NCBI RefSeq assembly: GCF_018129985.1
Contig: NZ_JAFCKT010000005.1
Coordinates: forward strand, 372,001 to 436,000
Source: Bradyrhizobium sp. SZCCT0148
Lineage (GTDB): Bacteria > Pseudomonadota > Alphaproteobacteria > Rhizobiales > Xanthobacteraceae
Length of the DNA stretch: 64,000 nucleotides
Reading direction: 5' to 3'
The notes below the pieces were generated by a model. That model was not told where the DNA came from and ran no database searches. It saw only the letters and a list, made by a program, of their open reading frames with translations. Positions 26,403 to 34,051 of this stretch are shown piece by piece. The position numbers were made by a program, and so were the translations under genes. Numbering within the stretch: position 1 is the stretch's first letter; each line of letters opens with the position of its first letter.

Positions 26403-28274
26403 CTAGCCGGCCCCCAGCGCGACCGCGACGTTGTAAGTCACGAGGCTCGCCGCATAGGCCAGCACCAGCATGTAGGTGAAGGTCACCGCCATCCAGGTCC
26501 AGCTTCCGGTCTCGCGCCGGATCACGGCCAGCGTCGAGGCGCATTGCGGGGCGAAGATGTACCAGGCCAGCATCGACAGCGCGGTGGCGAGCGACCATTT
26601 CGTCGCCAGCACCTGGCCGATCTGCTCGGCCGCCTCCTTGCCGCCCTCGATCGCATAGACGGTGCCGAGTGCTGCGACCGCGACCTCGCGCGCCGCCATG
26701 CCCGGGATCAGCGCGACTGCAATCTGCCAGTTGAAGCCGACCGGGGCGAGCAGCGGTTCGAGCGCCTTGCCGATGATCGCAGCCAGGCTGAAATCGATGG
26801 CGGGCTCGGTGGCGCCCGCCGGCGGCTGCGGGAACGAAGCCAGGAACCAGATCAGCACCATCATCGAGAAGATCGTGGTGCCCGCGCGCACCAGGAACAT
26901 CTTGGCGCGGGTATAGACGCCGATCGCGATCGATTTCAGCCGCGGCATCTTGTAGTCCGGCAGCTCCAGCATGAATGGCGCCGGCGCATAGTCGCGCAGC
27001 ATGAAGAACTTGATCAGGAACGAGACGGCAAGCGCGCTGGCGATGCCGGTGGCGTAGAGGCCGAACATCACGAGGCCCTGCAGGTTGATGAAGCCCCAGA
27101 CGTCCTTCGCCGGAATGAACGCTGAGATGATCAGCGTGTAGACCGGAATGCGCGCCGAGCAGGTCATCAGCGGCGCGATCAGGATCGTGGTCAGCCGGTC
27201 GCGCTTGTTGTCGATCACGCGCGTCGCCATGATGCCGGGAATGGCGCAGGCAAAGCTCGACAGCAGCGGAATGAAGGCGCGGCCGTGCAGGCCGGCGCCC
27301 CCCATGATGCGGTCCATCAGGAACGCGGCGCGCGCCATGTAGCCGAAATCTTCCAGGAGCAGGATGAACAGGAAGATGATGATGATCTGCGGCAGGAACA
27401 CGATCACGCTGCCGACGCCCGAGATCACGCCGTTCTGGAGGAAGCTCTGCAGCAGGCCGGAGGGCAGGGTGGCGTGCACCAATTCGCCGAGCGCATCGAA
27501 GCCGGAGTTGAGCAGCTCCATCAGCGGCTGCGCCCAGGCGAACACCGCCTGGAACATCACGAACAGGATCAGCGCGAGCACGATGAGGCCGCCGACCGGA
27601 TGCAGCACGATCCCGTCGATCCGCGCGGTCCAGGTGTCCGGACGGCTCGGCAGGCTGACGCAGTCGGCGATGATGCGATCGGCCTCGCGCTGGGTGGCGC
27701 GCAGCTCGGCGACGCTGAGCGCGCGCCAGCTGTTCGCCTCCGCCTCGGCGGCGAGCCTGGCCGAGATCTCGTCGGTCAGCTTCAGGAGGTCGGCGGTGCC
27801 GCCCTTGCGCACCGCGATCGAGGTGACCACGGGCAGTCCGAGTTCCTTGGCGAGCCGCTCGACGTCGACGGTGATGCCGCGGCGGGCGGCGATGTCGAAC
27901 ATGTTGAGCACGAGGACCATCGGCCGCCCGGTGCGCTTCAGCTCCAGCAGCAGGCGGATTGTCAGGCGCAGATTCGTTGAATCGGCCACGCACAGCACGA
28001 GATCCGGCACGGCTTCGCCTGAGGCTTTGCCGAGCACGAAGTCGCGGGTGATCTCCTCGTCGGGGCTGCGGCCGCGCAGCGAATAGGTGCCGGGCAGGTC
28101 GACCAGCGAGACCTGGCGTCCCAGGGGAGTGACGAAGAAGCCTTCCTTGCGCTCGACGGTGACGCCCGGATAGTTCGCCACCTTCTGCCGGCTGCCGGTC
28201 AGGGCATTGAACAGCGAGGTCTTGCCGCTGTTCGGCGTGCCCACCAGGGCGAGATGCAGCAGGGGTAATTCCAT
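26403..28274 (-). CDS. feoB: Ferrous iron transporter B
   Basis: Inner-membrane Fe(II) permease with a cytosolic G domain, 623 residues (shorter than the roughly 770 of E. coli). G1 is GTPNSGKT at 12-19, the switch region YPGVTVERKEG, G3 DLPGTYSL at about 59-66, and G4 NMFD at about 124-127. The membrane part has the two Gate regions and FLPQIIIIFLFILLLEDFGYMAR. The start is 37 bases after the feoA stop, on the same strand. GTP binding controls uptake of ferrous iron, mainly at low oxygen. Confidence 0.95.
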   Translation of the reverse strand: MELPLLHLALVGTPNSGKTSLFNALTGSRQKVANYPGVTVERKEGFFVTPLGRQVSLVDLPGTYSLRGRSPDEEITRDFVLGKASGEAVPDLVLCVADSTNLRLTIRLLLELKRTGRPMVLVLNMFDIAARRGITVDVERLAKELGLPVVTSIAVRKGGTADLLKLTDEISARLAAEAEANSWRALSVAELRATQREADRIIADCVSLPSRPDTWTARIDGIVLHPVGGLIVLALILFVMFQAVFAWAQPLMELLNSGFDALGELVHATLPSGLLQSFLQNGVISGVGSVIVFLPQIIIIFLFILLLEDFGYMARAAFLMDRIMGGAGLHGRAFIPLLSSFACAIPGIMATRVIDNKRDRLTTILIAPLMTCSARIPVYTLIISAFIPAKDVWGFINLQGLVMFGLYATGIASALAVSFLIKFFMLRDYAPAPFMLELPDYKMPRLKSIAIGVYTRAKMFLVRAGTTIFSMMVLIWFLASFPQPPAGATEPAIDFSLAAIIGKALEPLLAPVGFNWQIAVALIPGMAAREVAVAALGTVYAIEGGKEAAEQIGQVLATKWSLATALSMLAWYIFAPQCASTLAVIRRETGSWTWMAVTFTYMLVLAYAASLVTYNVAVALGAG

Positions 28275-28311
28275 GGAATCACTGGTCCGGGATCAGAGGT
28301 CCGGTCGCTGT

Positions 28312-28587
28312 CTAGGCGACGATGATGGCCATGGCCTCGCGGCGGCGGACCGCAATCGTGATGCTGTCGACCCTTACGGCGATCGGGTCGCGCCCGACCA
28401 GCCCCTCGTGCAGGATCTCGACCCGGGCGCCCTCGACGAAGCCGAGCTCGATCAGACGGCTCTCGAGCTCGATGTCGGAGAGCGCCGAACCCGCCTCGCG
28501 AGCTGAAAGATGCTGGATGACGCCGGTATAGCCGCGATGGGCCAGACCCAGCGGCATATGCGGGCGCGTGTCATTGGTGTCGGTCAT
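28312..28587 (-). CDS. feoA: Ferrous iron transport protein A
   Basis: Small cytosolic SH3-like protein of 91 residues that supports FeoB. It contains GALHRGY-like (GLAHRGYTG) N-terminal block, ESRLIELGFVEGARVEILHEG and the C-terminal GRDPIAVRVDSITIAVRRREA, all FeoA hallmarks. The ATG at 28587 is used; a TTG at 28602 is in frame. A TTGACC-N17-AAATAC pair just upstream would place transcription start almost at the ATG, so the true start needs care. It heads the feoAB operon. Confidence 0.9.
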   Translation of the reverse strand: MTDTNDTRPHMPLGLAHRGYTGVIQHLSAREAGSALSDIELESRLIELGFVEGARVEILHEGLVGRDPIAVRVDSITIAVRRREAMAIIVA

Positions 28588-28640
28588 GCCCTGTATTTTC
28601 AACGCAAGGCATTGAGGTCAAGCGCGCGCGCTCGCTGAAA

Positions 28641-28669
28641 CCGCACCTTAGAGCGATTATAAAGTGCGG
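28641..28669. repeat. Inverted repeat between the RHH gene and feoA
   Basis: Arms CCGCACCTTA and TAAAGTGCGG (one mismatch) with a 9-base spacer. It lies downstream of the RHH gene and upstream of feoA, so it could be a weak terminator for the former or an operator for the latter. There is no U-tract, which slightly favours an operator. Confidence 0.4.
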
Positions 28670-28701
28670 GTGGCGGAGCGCCGTCGAAGGCGCCCCGGCG
28701 G

Positions 28702-28953
28702 CTACTGGGCCGGGACCTTGTCCGGCTGGGGGGCCATGGCCCGGCTCTTGAAATAGTCCAGGACGAACAGACGGATCGCCGACGACAGATTGCCCTGCTG
28801 GCGGTTGTTGTCGATCTCGCCGACCAGCTCGGACAGCGTCATGTTGCGCAGGCCGGAGATCTCTTTCATGCCGTTCCAGAACGCTTCTTCCAGACTGACG
28901 CTGGTCTTGTGCCCGGCGACGACGATAGACCGCTTCACGACGGGCGACTTCAT
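28702..28953 (-). CDS. Ribbon-helix-helix domain protein
   Basis: An 83-residue basic protein of the RHH_4 type. The segment VVKRSIVVAGHKTSVSLEE forms the beta strand and first helix, and FWNGMKEISGLRNMTLSELVGEIDN the second. It ends in an unstructured tail. Likely a DNA-binding dimer; no toxin gene is adjacent, so it is not an antitoxin. Its ATG overlaps the stop of the DUF4169 gene (ATGA), showing tight co-expression. Target unknown. Confidence 0.8.
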   Translation of the reverse strand: MKSPVVKRSIVVAGHKTSVSLEEAFWNGMKEISGLRNMTLSELVGEIDNNRQQGNLSSAIRLFVLDYFKSRAMAPQPDKVPAQ

Positions 28954-29153
28954 GGCTGCTCCTCGCGATCGATCTGATGCTGCTCCAACTGATGCTGGTC
29001 CAGATGCGCCTTCGCCTTGTCCGCGCGCGCCTCCTCCGACGACCGTTCCGCCTTCGTGCGGCCGAACTTGGTCCGGTTGGCGTCCGCCTGCTTCGCCGAG
29101 GCTTCCCGCTCGGCGCGCTTCCTGAAGCGATTGAGGTTGATGACGTTCCCCAT
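28950..29153 (-). CDS. DUF4169 family protein
   Basis: A 67-residue, extremely charged protein. It begins MGNVINLNRFRKRAEREA, the hallmark of DUF4169, and continues as a Lys/Glu/Arg/Gln-rich helix. The family is small, alphaproteobacterial and of unknown role. A 4-base overlap couples it to the RHH gene. The upstream neighbour on this strand is fumC, 282 bases away. Confidence 0.8.
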   Translation of the reverse strand: MGNVINLNRFRKRAEREASAKQADANRTKFGRTKAERSSEEARADKAKAHLDQHQLEQHQIDREEQP

Positions 29154-29435
29154 GCCGTGTCTCCATCATCCAATCCTTTCCAGGCAGGATGAAACAATCA
29201 GAAACAGGGTGCAGCGCTGCGCCCCAAAAGACTTGATCGCCATTCGCTTGTCCTCGTCAATCGGCCGCTTAGGCCATCAAACGATGAATTTGGCCCCCGT
29301 CGAGGGGAGGAAGCGCCTGCGTAGCACGCCGTCCTGCCGGAACATTGACGGTAATCAAATCCCGACCCCAAAGCCGCACATTTCTGGGGCGCCCCGCGTC
29401 CGTATCATTACGGATGGCTATCGGAATTCGGTGTT

Positions 29436-30869
29436 TTACCCGGGGCTGGTCATCTTCTCGGGGCGCACCAGGCGGTCGAACTCGTCGGCCGAGACGAAGC
29501 CGAGCCGCAGCGCTTCCTCCTTCAAGGTGGTGCCGTTGGCATGGGCGGTTTTGGCCACCTTGGCGGCGTTGTCGTAGCCGATCTTCGGGGCGAGCGCCGT
29601 CACCAGCATCAGCGAACGCTGCATCAGCTCGTTTATTCGCTTCTCGTCGGCGCGGATGCCGCTGACGCAATGCTCGGTGAAGGATCGCGCGGCATCCGCC
29701 ATCAGGCGGATCGAATGCAGCATGTTGTAGGCGAGCACGGGCTTGTAGACGTTGAGCTCGAAATGGCCTTGGCTGCCGGCCACCGTGATCGCAGTATGAT
29801 TGCCGAACACCTGGCAGCACACCATGGTCATGGCCTCGCACTGGGTCGGATTGACCTTGCCGGGCATGATCGAGGAGCCCGGCTCGTTCTCCGGCAGGAT
29901 CAGCTCGCCCAGCCCGGAGCGCGGGCCTGATCCCAAGAGGCGAATGTCGTTGGCGATCTTGAACAGCCCGGTCGCCACCGAATTGATGGTGCCGTGCACC
30001 AGCACATAGGCATCGTTCGAGGCAAGCGCCTCGAATTTGTTGGCGGCGCTGGTGAAGGGAAGCTTCGTGATGGCGGCAACGTGCTTTGCGAACAGTTTGG
30101 CGAAGCGCGGCTTGGAGTTGAGGCCGGTGCCGACGGCGGTGCCGCCCTGAGCCAGCGGGTGAAGATCCTTCACGGCGACCTTGAGCCGGGCGATGCCGCT
30201 CTCCACCTGCGCCGCATAGCCGGAGAATTCCTGCCCGAGCGTCAGTGGCGTCGCATCCTGGGTATGGGTGCGGCCGATCTTTACGATCCTGGAGAACGCC
30301 TTCTCCTTCTTGCGCAGCGCGCGGAGCAGCTCGGTGAGGGCCGGGACGAGATCGGCGGTGATGCGGCTGGCAGCCGCGATGTGCATCGCGGTCGGAAACG
30401 AATCGTTCGACGACTGGCTCATGTTGACGTGGTCGTTGGGATGCACCGGCTTCTTGGCGCCAAGCTCGCCGCCGAGCAGTTCGTTGGCGCGGTTGGCGAT
30501 CACCTCGTTCAGGTTCATGTTGCTCTGCGTGCCGGAGCCGGTTTGCCACACCACGAGCGGGAAATGGTCATCGAGCTTGCCGTCGATCACCTCGCGCGCG
30601 GCGCGGATGATGGCATTGGCGCGTCGCTGGTCGAGCAGGCCGAGCTCGAGGTTGGATTGGGCAGCCGCGAGCTTGACGATGCCGAGCGCGTGCACGAGCG
30701 AGATCGGCATGCGATCGGTGCCGATGCGGAAATTCTGGCGCGAACGTTCGGTCTGCGCGCCCCAATAGCGGTCGGCAGGGACCTCGATGGGACCGAAACT
30801 GTCGGTCTCGATGCGGGTGGCGGGGCGGGCGGTGTTCGCGCGGGCGGCTTTGGCCATGAGCACATCCAT
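29436..30869 (-). CDS. fumC: Fumarate hydratase class II
   Basis: Iron-independent fumarase of the TCA cycle (fumarate + water to malate), 477 residues from ATG 30869. The signature GSSIMPGKVNPTQ and the active-site blocks SQSSNDSFPTAMHIA and GRTHTQDATPL are complete. The start is uncertain: ATG 30902 lies only about 3 bases from the transcription start implied by the TATATA box at 30912-30917, so ATG 30869 or ATG 30857 is more likely. It follows sspB on the same strand. A homotetramer in the cytosol. Confidence 0.93.
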   Translation of the reverse strand: MDVLMAKAARANTARPATRIETDSFGPIEVPADRYWGAQTERSRQNFRIGTDRMPISLVHALGIVKLAAAQSNLELGLLDQRRANAIIRAAREVIDGKLDDHFPLVVWQTGSGTQSNMNLNEVIANRANELLGGELGAKKPVHPNDHVNMSQSSNDSFPTAMHIAAASRITADLVPALTELLRALRKKEKAFSRIVKIGRTHTQDATPLTLGQEFSGYAAQVESGIARLKVAVKDLHPLAQGGTAVGTGLNSKPRFAKLFAKHVAAITKLPFTSAANKFEALASNDAYVLVHGTINSVATGLFKIANDIRLLGSGPRSGLGELILPENEPGSSIMPGKVNPTQCEAMTMVCCQVFGNHTAITVAGSQGHFELNVYKPVLAYNMLHSIRLMADAARSFTEHCVSGIRADEKRINELMQRSLMLVTALAPKIGYDNAAKVAKTAHANGTTLKEEALRLGFVSADEFDRLVRPEKMTSPG

Positions 30870-30911
30870 TCTGCCGCGCGAAACGCCGCGCGGCTCCTTC
30901 ATGTGCTTCTC

Positions 30912-30917
30912 TATATA
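30912..30917 (-). promoter_or_regulatory. Probable -10 box of fumC
   Basis: On the minus strand the sequence CTCCCTATATAGAG contains TATATA preceded by a C tract, as in the ssrA, hflK and AsmA promoters of this window. No strong -35 is seen 16-18 bases upstream. Confidence 0.4.
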
Positions 30918-30958
30918 GGGAGTTCGGCCGCGTGCGACGGGCTCAAGCCCAACCTAGA

Positions 30959-31477
30959 TCATTTCTTGCGGAAACGATCGAGCCGCACCACTTCGGCGCC
31001 GCCCTGGTTCGGCGGGGTCGGCTCTTCCGGGGTCTCGGCTTTATCCGTGGCGGCGGCGGGCACCGTTACGGCCGAAGGGGCGGGGGCAGCCGGCAAGGTT
31101 TCCGGCGCGACCTCGGCGACATCGGAGGTGTCGAACTGCAAGCCGAACTTCACGGACGGATCGAGGAAGCTCTTGATGGCGCTGAACGGCACGATCAGGC
31201 GCTCCGGAATGCCGCCAAAGGACAGCCCGACCTCGAAGCGGTCCTCGAGCACGGTCAGATCCCAGAATTGATGCTGCAGGATGATCGTCATCTCTTCCGG
31301 ATATTGCGCCAGCAGCCGAGACGACAGCTTCACGCCCTCGGCCTTCGACACGAAGGTGATGAAGAAATGATGCTCGCCCGGCAGGCCCTGGGCGGCGGCA
31401 TCGGTCAGCACCTTCCGCAGCACGCCGCGCAGCGCGTCGCGGGCAAGCACATCGTAACGGATATGATCGGTCGCCAT
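30959..31477 (-). CDS. sspB: SspB family ClpXP adaptor
   Basis: Adaptor that delivers ssrA-tagged proteins to ClpXP, 172 residues. The conserved core contains IRYDVLARDALRGVLRKVL, HHFFITF, GVKLSSRLLAQYPEEMTIILQHQFWDL and FGGIPERLIVPFSAIKSFLDPSV, the alpha-type SspB pattern. A long Ala/Pro/Glu linker (about 125-160) leads to the C-terminal VVRLDRFRKK, the position of the ClpX-binding tail. The ATG at 31477 begins the family domain. It lies directly downstream of the tmRNA gene that makes the tag it recognises. Confidence 0.9.
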   Translation of the reverse strand: MATDHIRYDVLARDALRGVLRKVLTDAAAQGLPGEHHFFITFVSKAEGVKLSSRLLAQYPEEMTIILQHQFWDLTVLEDRFEVGLSFGGIPERLIVPFSAIKSFLDPSVKFGLQFDTSDVAEVAPETLPAAPAPSAVTVPAAATDKAETPEEPTPPNQGGAEVVRLDRFRKK

Positions 31478-31594
31478 GGTGGTCCTGTTGCATCCCGAAG
31501 CCGGACCGTGCCGATCCGACTCGCCAAGCCGCGATAGTACCGCGCCTGACGGGTCAGCAGGAGTCCCCGCCGAGGAAGAAATCAAGAGTAAAGT

Positions 31595-31928
31595 GGAGGC
31601 TTCTGTTGCCAGGTGCCTCCGAACCCCGCCTAACGGAGCTTAACCCGTTAGGACTTCAGAATGGTCTTTCAAACTGCGTTACGCAGCCTGAGCAACCGGA
31701 GCAAAGTTGTCGTTGGCAACTATTGCATAGCCCGATAACGGCGGAACAATACCGGGAAAAAGTTCGCCCTTTACGCCCTCGTCGATCCTATTTCGCCCCC
31801 GCCAAAACCCGCCTTTCGGCAGGCTGAAGCCCGAAGATCGGTGGGCTTTGGTGGAGGCGCCGGGTACCGCCCCCGGGTCCGAATGGTTTATTGCGACGAC
31901 CGTTTATTTCCATAGCCGGCGAACCGGC
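31595..31928 (-). ncRNA. ssrA: Circularly permuted two-piece tmRNA
   Basis: Transfer-messenger RNA of the alphaproteobacterial type. Reading the minus strand: an acceptor piece ends in CGCCTCCACCA at 31849, with a T-arm CCGGG-GGCGGTA-CCCGG. An intervening segment (31801-31848) is removed. The coding piece begins GGGGGCG at 31800 and pairs with CGCCTCC to rebuild the acceptor stem. The resume codon GCC at 31717 opens the tag frame ANDNFAPVAQAA, stop at 31679. A terminal hairpin GGAGGC/GCCTCC closes the coding piece near 31595. The 5' end (about 31928) follows from a TATATT -10 box at 31935-31940. It frees stalled ribosomes and tags their products for ClpXP. Confidence 0.93.
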
Positions 31929-31934
31929 ATTCCC

Positions 31935-31940
31935 AATATA
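31935..31940 (-). promoter_or_regulatory. Probable -10 box of ssrA
   Basis: Minus-strand GCCCCCTATATTGGG contains TATATT about 7 bases before the inferred 5' end of the tmRNA precursor. The -35 candidate TGTTTT 17 bases upstream is weak. Confidence 0.5.
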
Positions 31941-32062
31941 GGGGGCAAACGTTTCGAAAAACAGGGGTTTCGATGGCTCACGGTGCGGTTCCCTTTGGAT
32001 AGGTTCCGAACCGACGCGAGCCTGCCTTGGCCGCGGTGCGAGCCTCGTTCTAAGCTCCTGAC

Positions 32063-32659
32063 ATGTCCTCGGATTCAGCACCGGCCGTGCAAGAGCCGGA
32101 TTTCGCTCCCGCTCCCCCCGGTTTGCTCGCGCTGTTTCTGGCCTTCGCCAGAATGTCGCTGGCCGGTTTCGGTGGGGTTCTGGTGTTTGCCCGGCGGGCC
32201 ATCGTCGAGCAGCATCGCTGGATGACGGCGGACGAGTTCAACGAGACCTTTGCGCTCTGCCATTTCCTGCCCGGGCCCAACATCGTCAATCTGTCGATGG
32301 TGTTCGGGTCGCGGCTGCGCGGCATCGCCGGCGGTGTTGCCGCCTTTGCGGGACTGTTGCTGCCGCCGACCCTGATCATGACGGTGCTCGCGATCGCCTA
32401 TGCCCGCTTCGGCGACCTCGAGGTGTTGCGCCGCAGCCTCGCCGGCATCTCTTGCGCCGCGGTCGGCCTCTTGATCGCGGTGGTCTTCCGCATGATGACG
32501 CCGCTGCTGAAACGGACCGACCCCCTCGCATTGGTCTTGATGGCGGGCGTGTTCCTCGCCATCGGCGTGCTCCGCCTGCCGCTTCCGGCGGTGCTGCTGG
32601 TCGGCATTCCGCTCAGCATCGGCGCCACTGTTTTCCTGCGGCGGAAAGTAGCAGCATGA
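32063..32659 (+). CDS. Chromate transporter, N-terminal half-type
   Basis: Short CHR-family membrane protein, 198 residues, with about six helices. The block FARMSLAGFGGVLVFARRAIVEQHRWMTADEF and FLPGPNIVNLSMVFG is the CHR signature including the PGPN motif. Long ChrA proteins carry two such domains in one chain; here they are two adjacent genes that likely form a heterodimer. The stop overlaps the next ATG. Chromate export is the family function but many members are of unproven specificity. Confidence 0.85.
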   Translation: MSSDSAPAVQEPDFAPAPPGLLALFLAFARMSLAGFGGVLVFARRAIVEQHRWMTADEFNETFALCHFLPGPNIVNLSMVFGSRLRGIAGGVAAFAGLLLPPTLIMTVLAIAYARFGDLEVLRRSLAGISCAAVGLLIAVVFRMMTPLLKRTDPLALVLMAGVFLAIGVLRLPLPAVLLVGIPLSIGATVFLRRKVAA

Positions 32660-33186
32660 AGCCCGAGAATCCGATATGGGCGCTGATCTCGACTTTCGGA
32701 CTGATGTCGCTGTTCGCGGTTGGCGGCGCCGCGGCGGCGGTGCCCGAGATGCACCGCATCGCGGTCGAGGTGCATCACTGGATGACCGACAAGCAGTTCA
32801 CCGACGCCTATGCGATCGCGCAGCTCTCGCCAGGTCCAAACGTGCTTATCGTGACCTTAATCGGCTATGCCGTCGCCGGCATCCCCGGGGCATTGGCGGC
32901 GACGCTGGCGATGTGCCTGCCGACGGCGCTGCTTGCCTATTCTGTCAGCCGGCTCCTGAATCGGCCCGGCCAATCGCGCTGGCCCGGCCTGATCCAGGCT
33001 GCACTGGTTCCGCTCTCGATCGGATTGATGGCGGCAAGTGCCCTGATCCTGGCCCAGTCGACCGATCGCACAATTGCTGCAGTGCTTCTGACCGCGACGG
33101 TTGCAGTCATCGCCACCGTCTCGCGCATCAATCCGCTCTGGCTCCTGCTTGCCGGGGGCCTGTTGGGTTTTGCTGGCATTGTGTGA
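32656..33186 (+). CDS. Chromate transporter, C-terminal half-type
   Basis: Partner CHR-domain protein of 176 residues. It repeats the signature as GLMSLFAVGGAAAAVPEMHRIAVEVHHWMTDKQF and LSPGPNVLIVTLIGYAVAG. About six helices. The ATG overlaps the stop of the first half by 4 bases (ATGA), so stoichiometric synthesis is expected. No chrB regulator is nearby. Confidence 0.85.
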   Translation: MKPENPIWALISTFGLMSLFAVGGAAAAVPEMHRIAVEVHHWMTDKQFTDAYAIAQLSPGPNVLIVTLIGYAVAGIPGALAATLAMCLPTALLAYSVSRLLNRPGQSRWPGLIQAALVPLSIGLMAASALILAQSTDRTIAAVLLTATVAVIATVSRINPLWLLLAGGLLGFAGIV

Positions 33187-33282
33187 TGAAAATCGCTAGG
33201 CAGTGGAGCGGGCGAGGGGAACAACTTCCAAGCCGATTAGAACAACAGTGCTCGTGACTTAAGGGTCGCGGAGGAGACATGC

Positions 33283-34044
33283 ATGGCCGATACGATGGGC
33301 CAGTCGGCGACAGCCACCCGAAACACATCGATGGCGCTCGGCTTCTGTCTGCTGGCAATTGCGCCGCAGATTTTCGAATTCATCTGGTCGATAGGGACGA
33401 TTTTCGGTTGGGGCGCAGGCCGTGGCCCGGCCACGGTCGTGATGAACCACGCCACCGCGTTGCTTGCCGGTGCGCCCGGTGCGTTGATCGGAGCGGCCAG
33501 CGGTGACAGCAAGAAGGCGTCATCCGAGGTGCTGCTCGCGCTGATCTATTCCTATCCGATCTTTGCCGTGGCGATCGTCACGCTGTTCATGACCGTCAGG
33601 TCGGCTCAGGACTATGTCGGCGGTGTCATTCTGATGGCGCTGGGGCTGTTCGCGCTGTGGGCTTCGAGCGATCTGCAGGGCATGCGCGGCTTCTCCTTCG
33701 GCGCCGGCACCGCACCGCGGATGTTCGGCGGGTTGCTGGTGGGTTTGTCCGCCGCCATTGCCTTGACCGGTCTTTTGACCGATGGGCCGGGGATGTCCCA
33801 TTATTCATGGCGTGGTCCGCTGTTCGTGATGGCCGCGATCCTGTTCTTTGCGCTGGCGATCCGACCGCTCGGCGTCGTGGTCTCAGCCTTTGCGAGTTTC
33901 ATGATTGCGGCGGCGGGATCGCGTGAGACGCGCTGGGTGGAGGCGGCCATCGTCGGCGCCTGCCTGACGGCCGGCTGTGCTGTGCTTTTCCCCTATGTGC
34001 TCGGGTTGCCGATGCCGATGTTCCCGCGTTTCCTGGTCCAGTGA
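33283..34044 (+). CDS. TctB-type small permease of a tripartite tricarboxylate transporter, extended
   Basis: Small membrane subunit of a TTT transporter, 253 residues. The C-terminal 150 residues (from DYVGGVILMALGLFALWASSDL) are a TctB domain with four helices. The first 100 residues are an extra part with two or three helices, which ordinary TctB proteins of about 150 residues lack. The stop is 7 bases before the TctA start, so the genes are one operon. The function of the extension is unknown. Confidence 0.82.
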   Translation: MADTMGQSATATRNTSMALGFCLLAIAPQIFEFIWSIGTIFGWGAGRGPATVVMNHATALLAGAPGALIGAASGDSKKASSEVLLALIYSYPIFAVAIVTLFMTVRSAQDYVGGVILMALGLFALWASSDLQGMRGFSFGAGTAPRMFGGLLVGLSAAIALTGLLTDGPGMSHYSWRGPLFVMAAILFFALAIRPLGVVVSAFASFMIAAAGSRETRWVEAAIVGACLTAGCAVLFPYVLGLPMPMFPRFLVQ

Positions 34045-34051
34045 GGGCGTA

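Noticed and set aside
28702..29153. Possible toxin-antitoxin pair
   Set aside because: Neither small protein shows toxin features; DUF4169 plus RHH is not a known toxin system.
31606..31827. Plus-strand 73-codon frame
   Set aside because: Lies antisense to the tmRNA coding piece and has no ribosome site.
31848..32225. Open frame starting VEAPGTAPGSE
   Set aside because: It reads the opposite strand of the tmRNA acceptor piece and T-arm; this frame is a known false call in alphaproteobacterial genomes.
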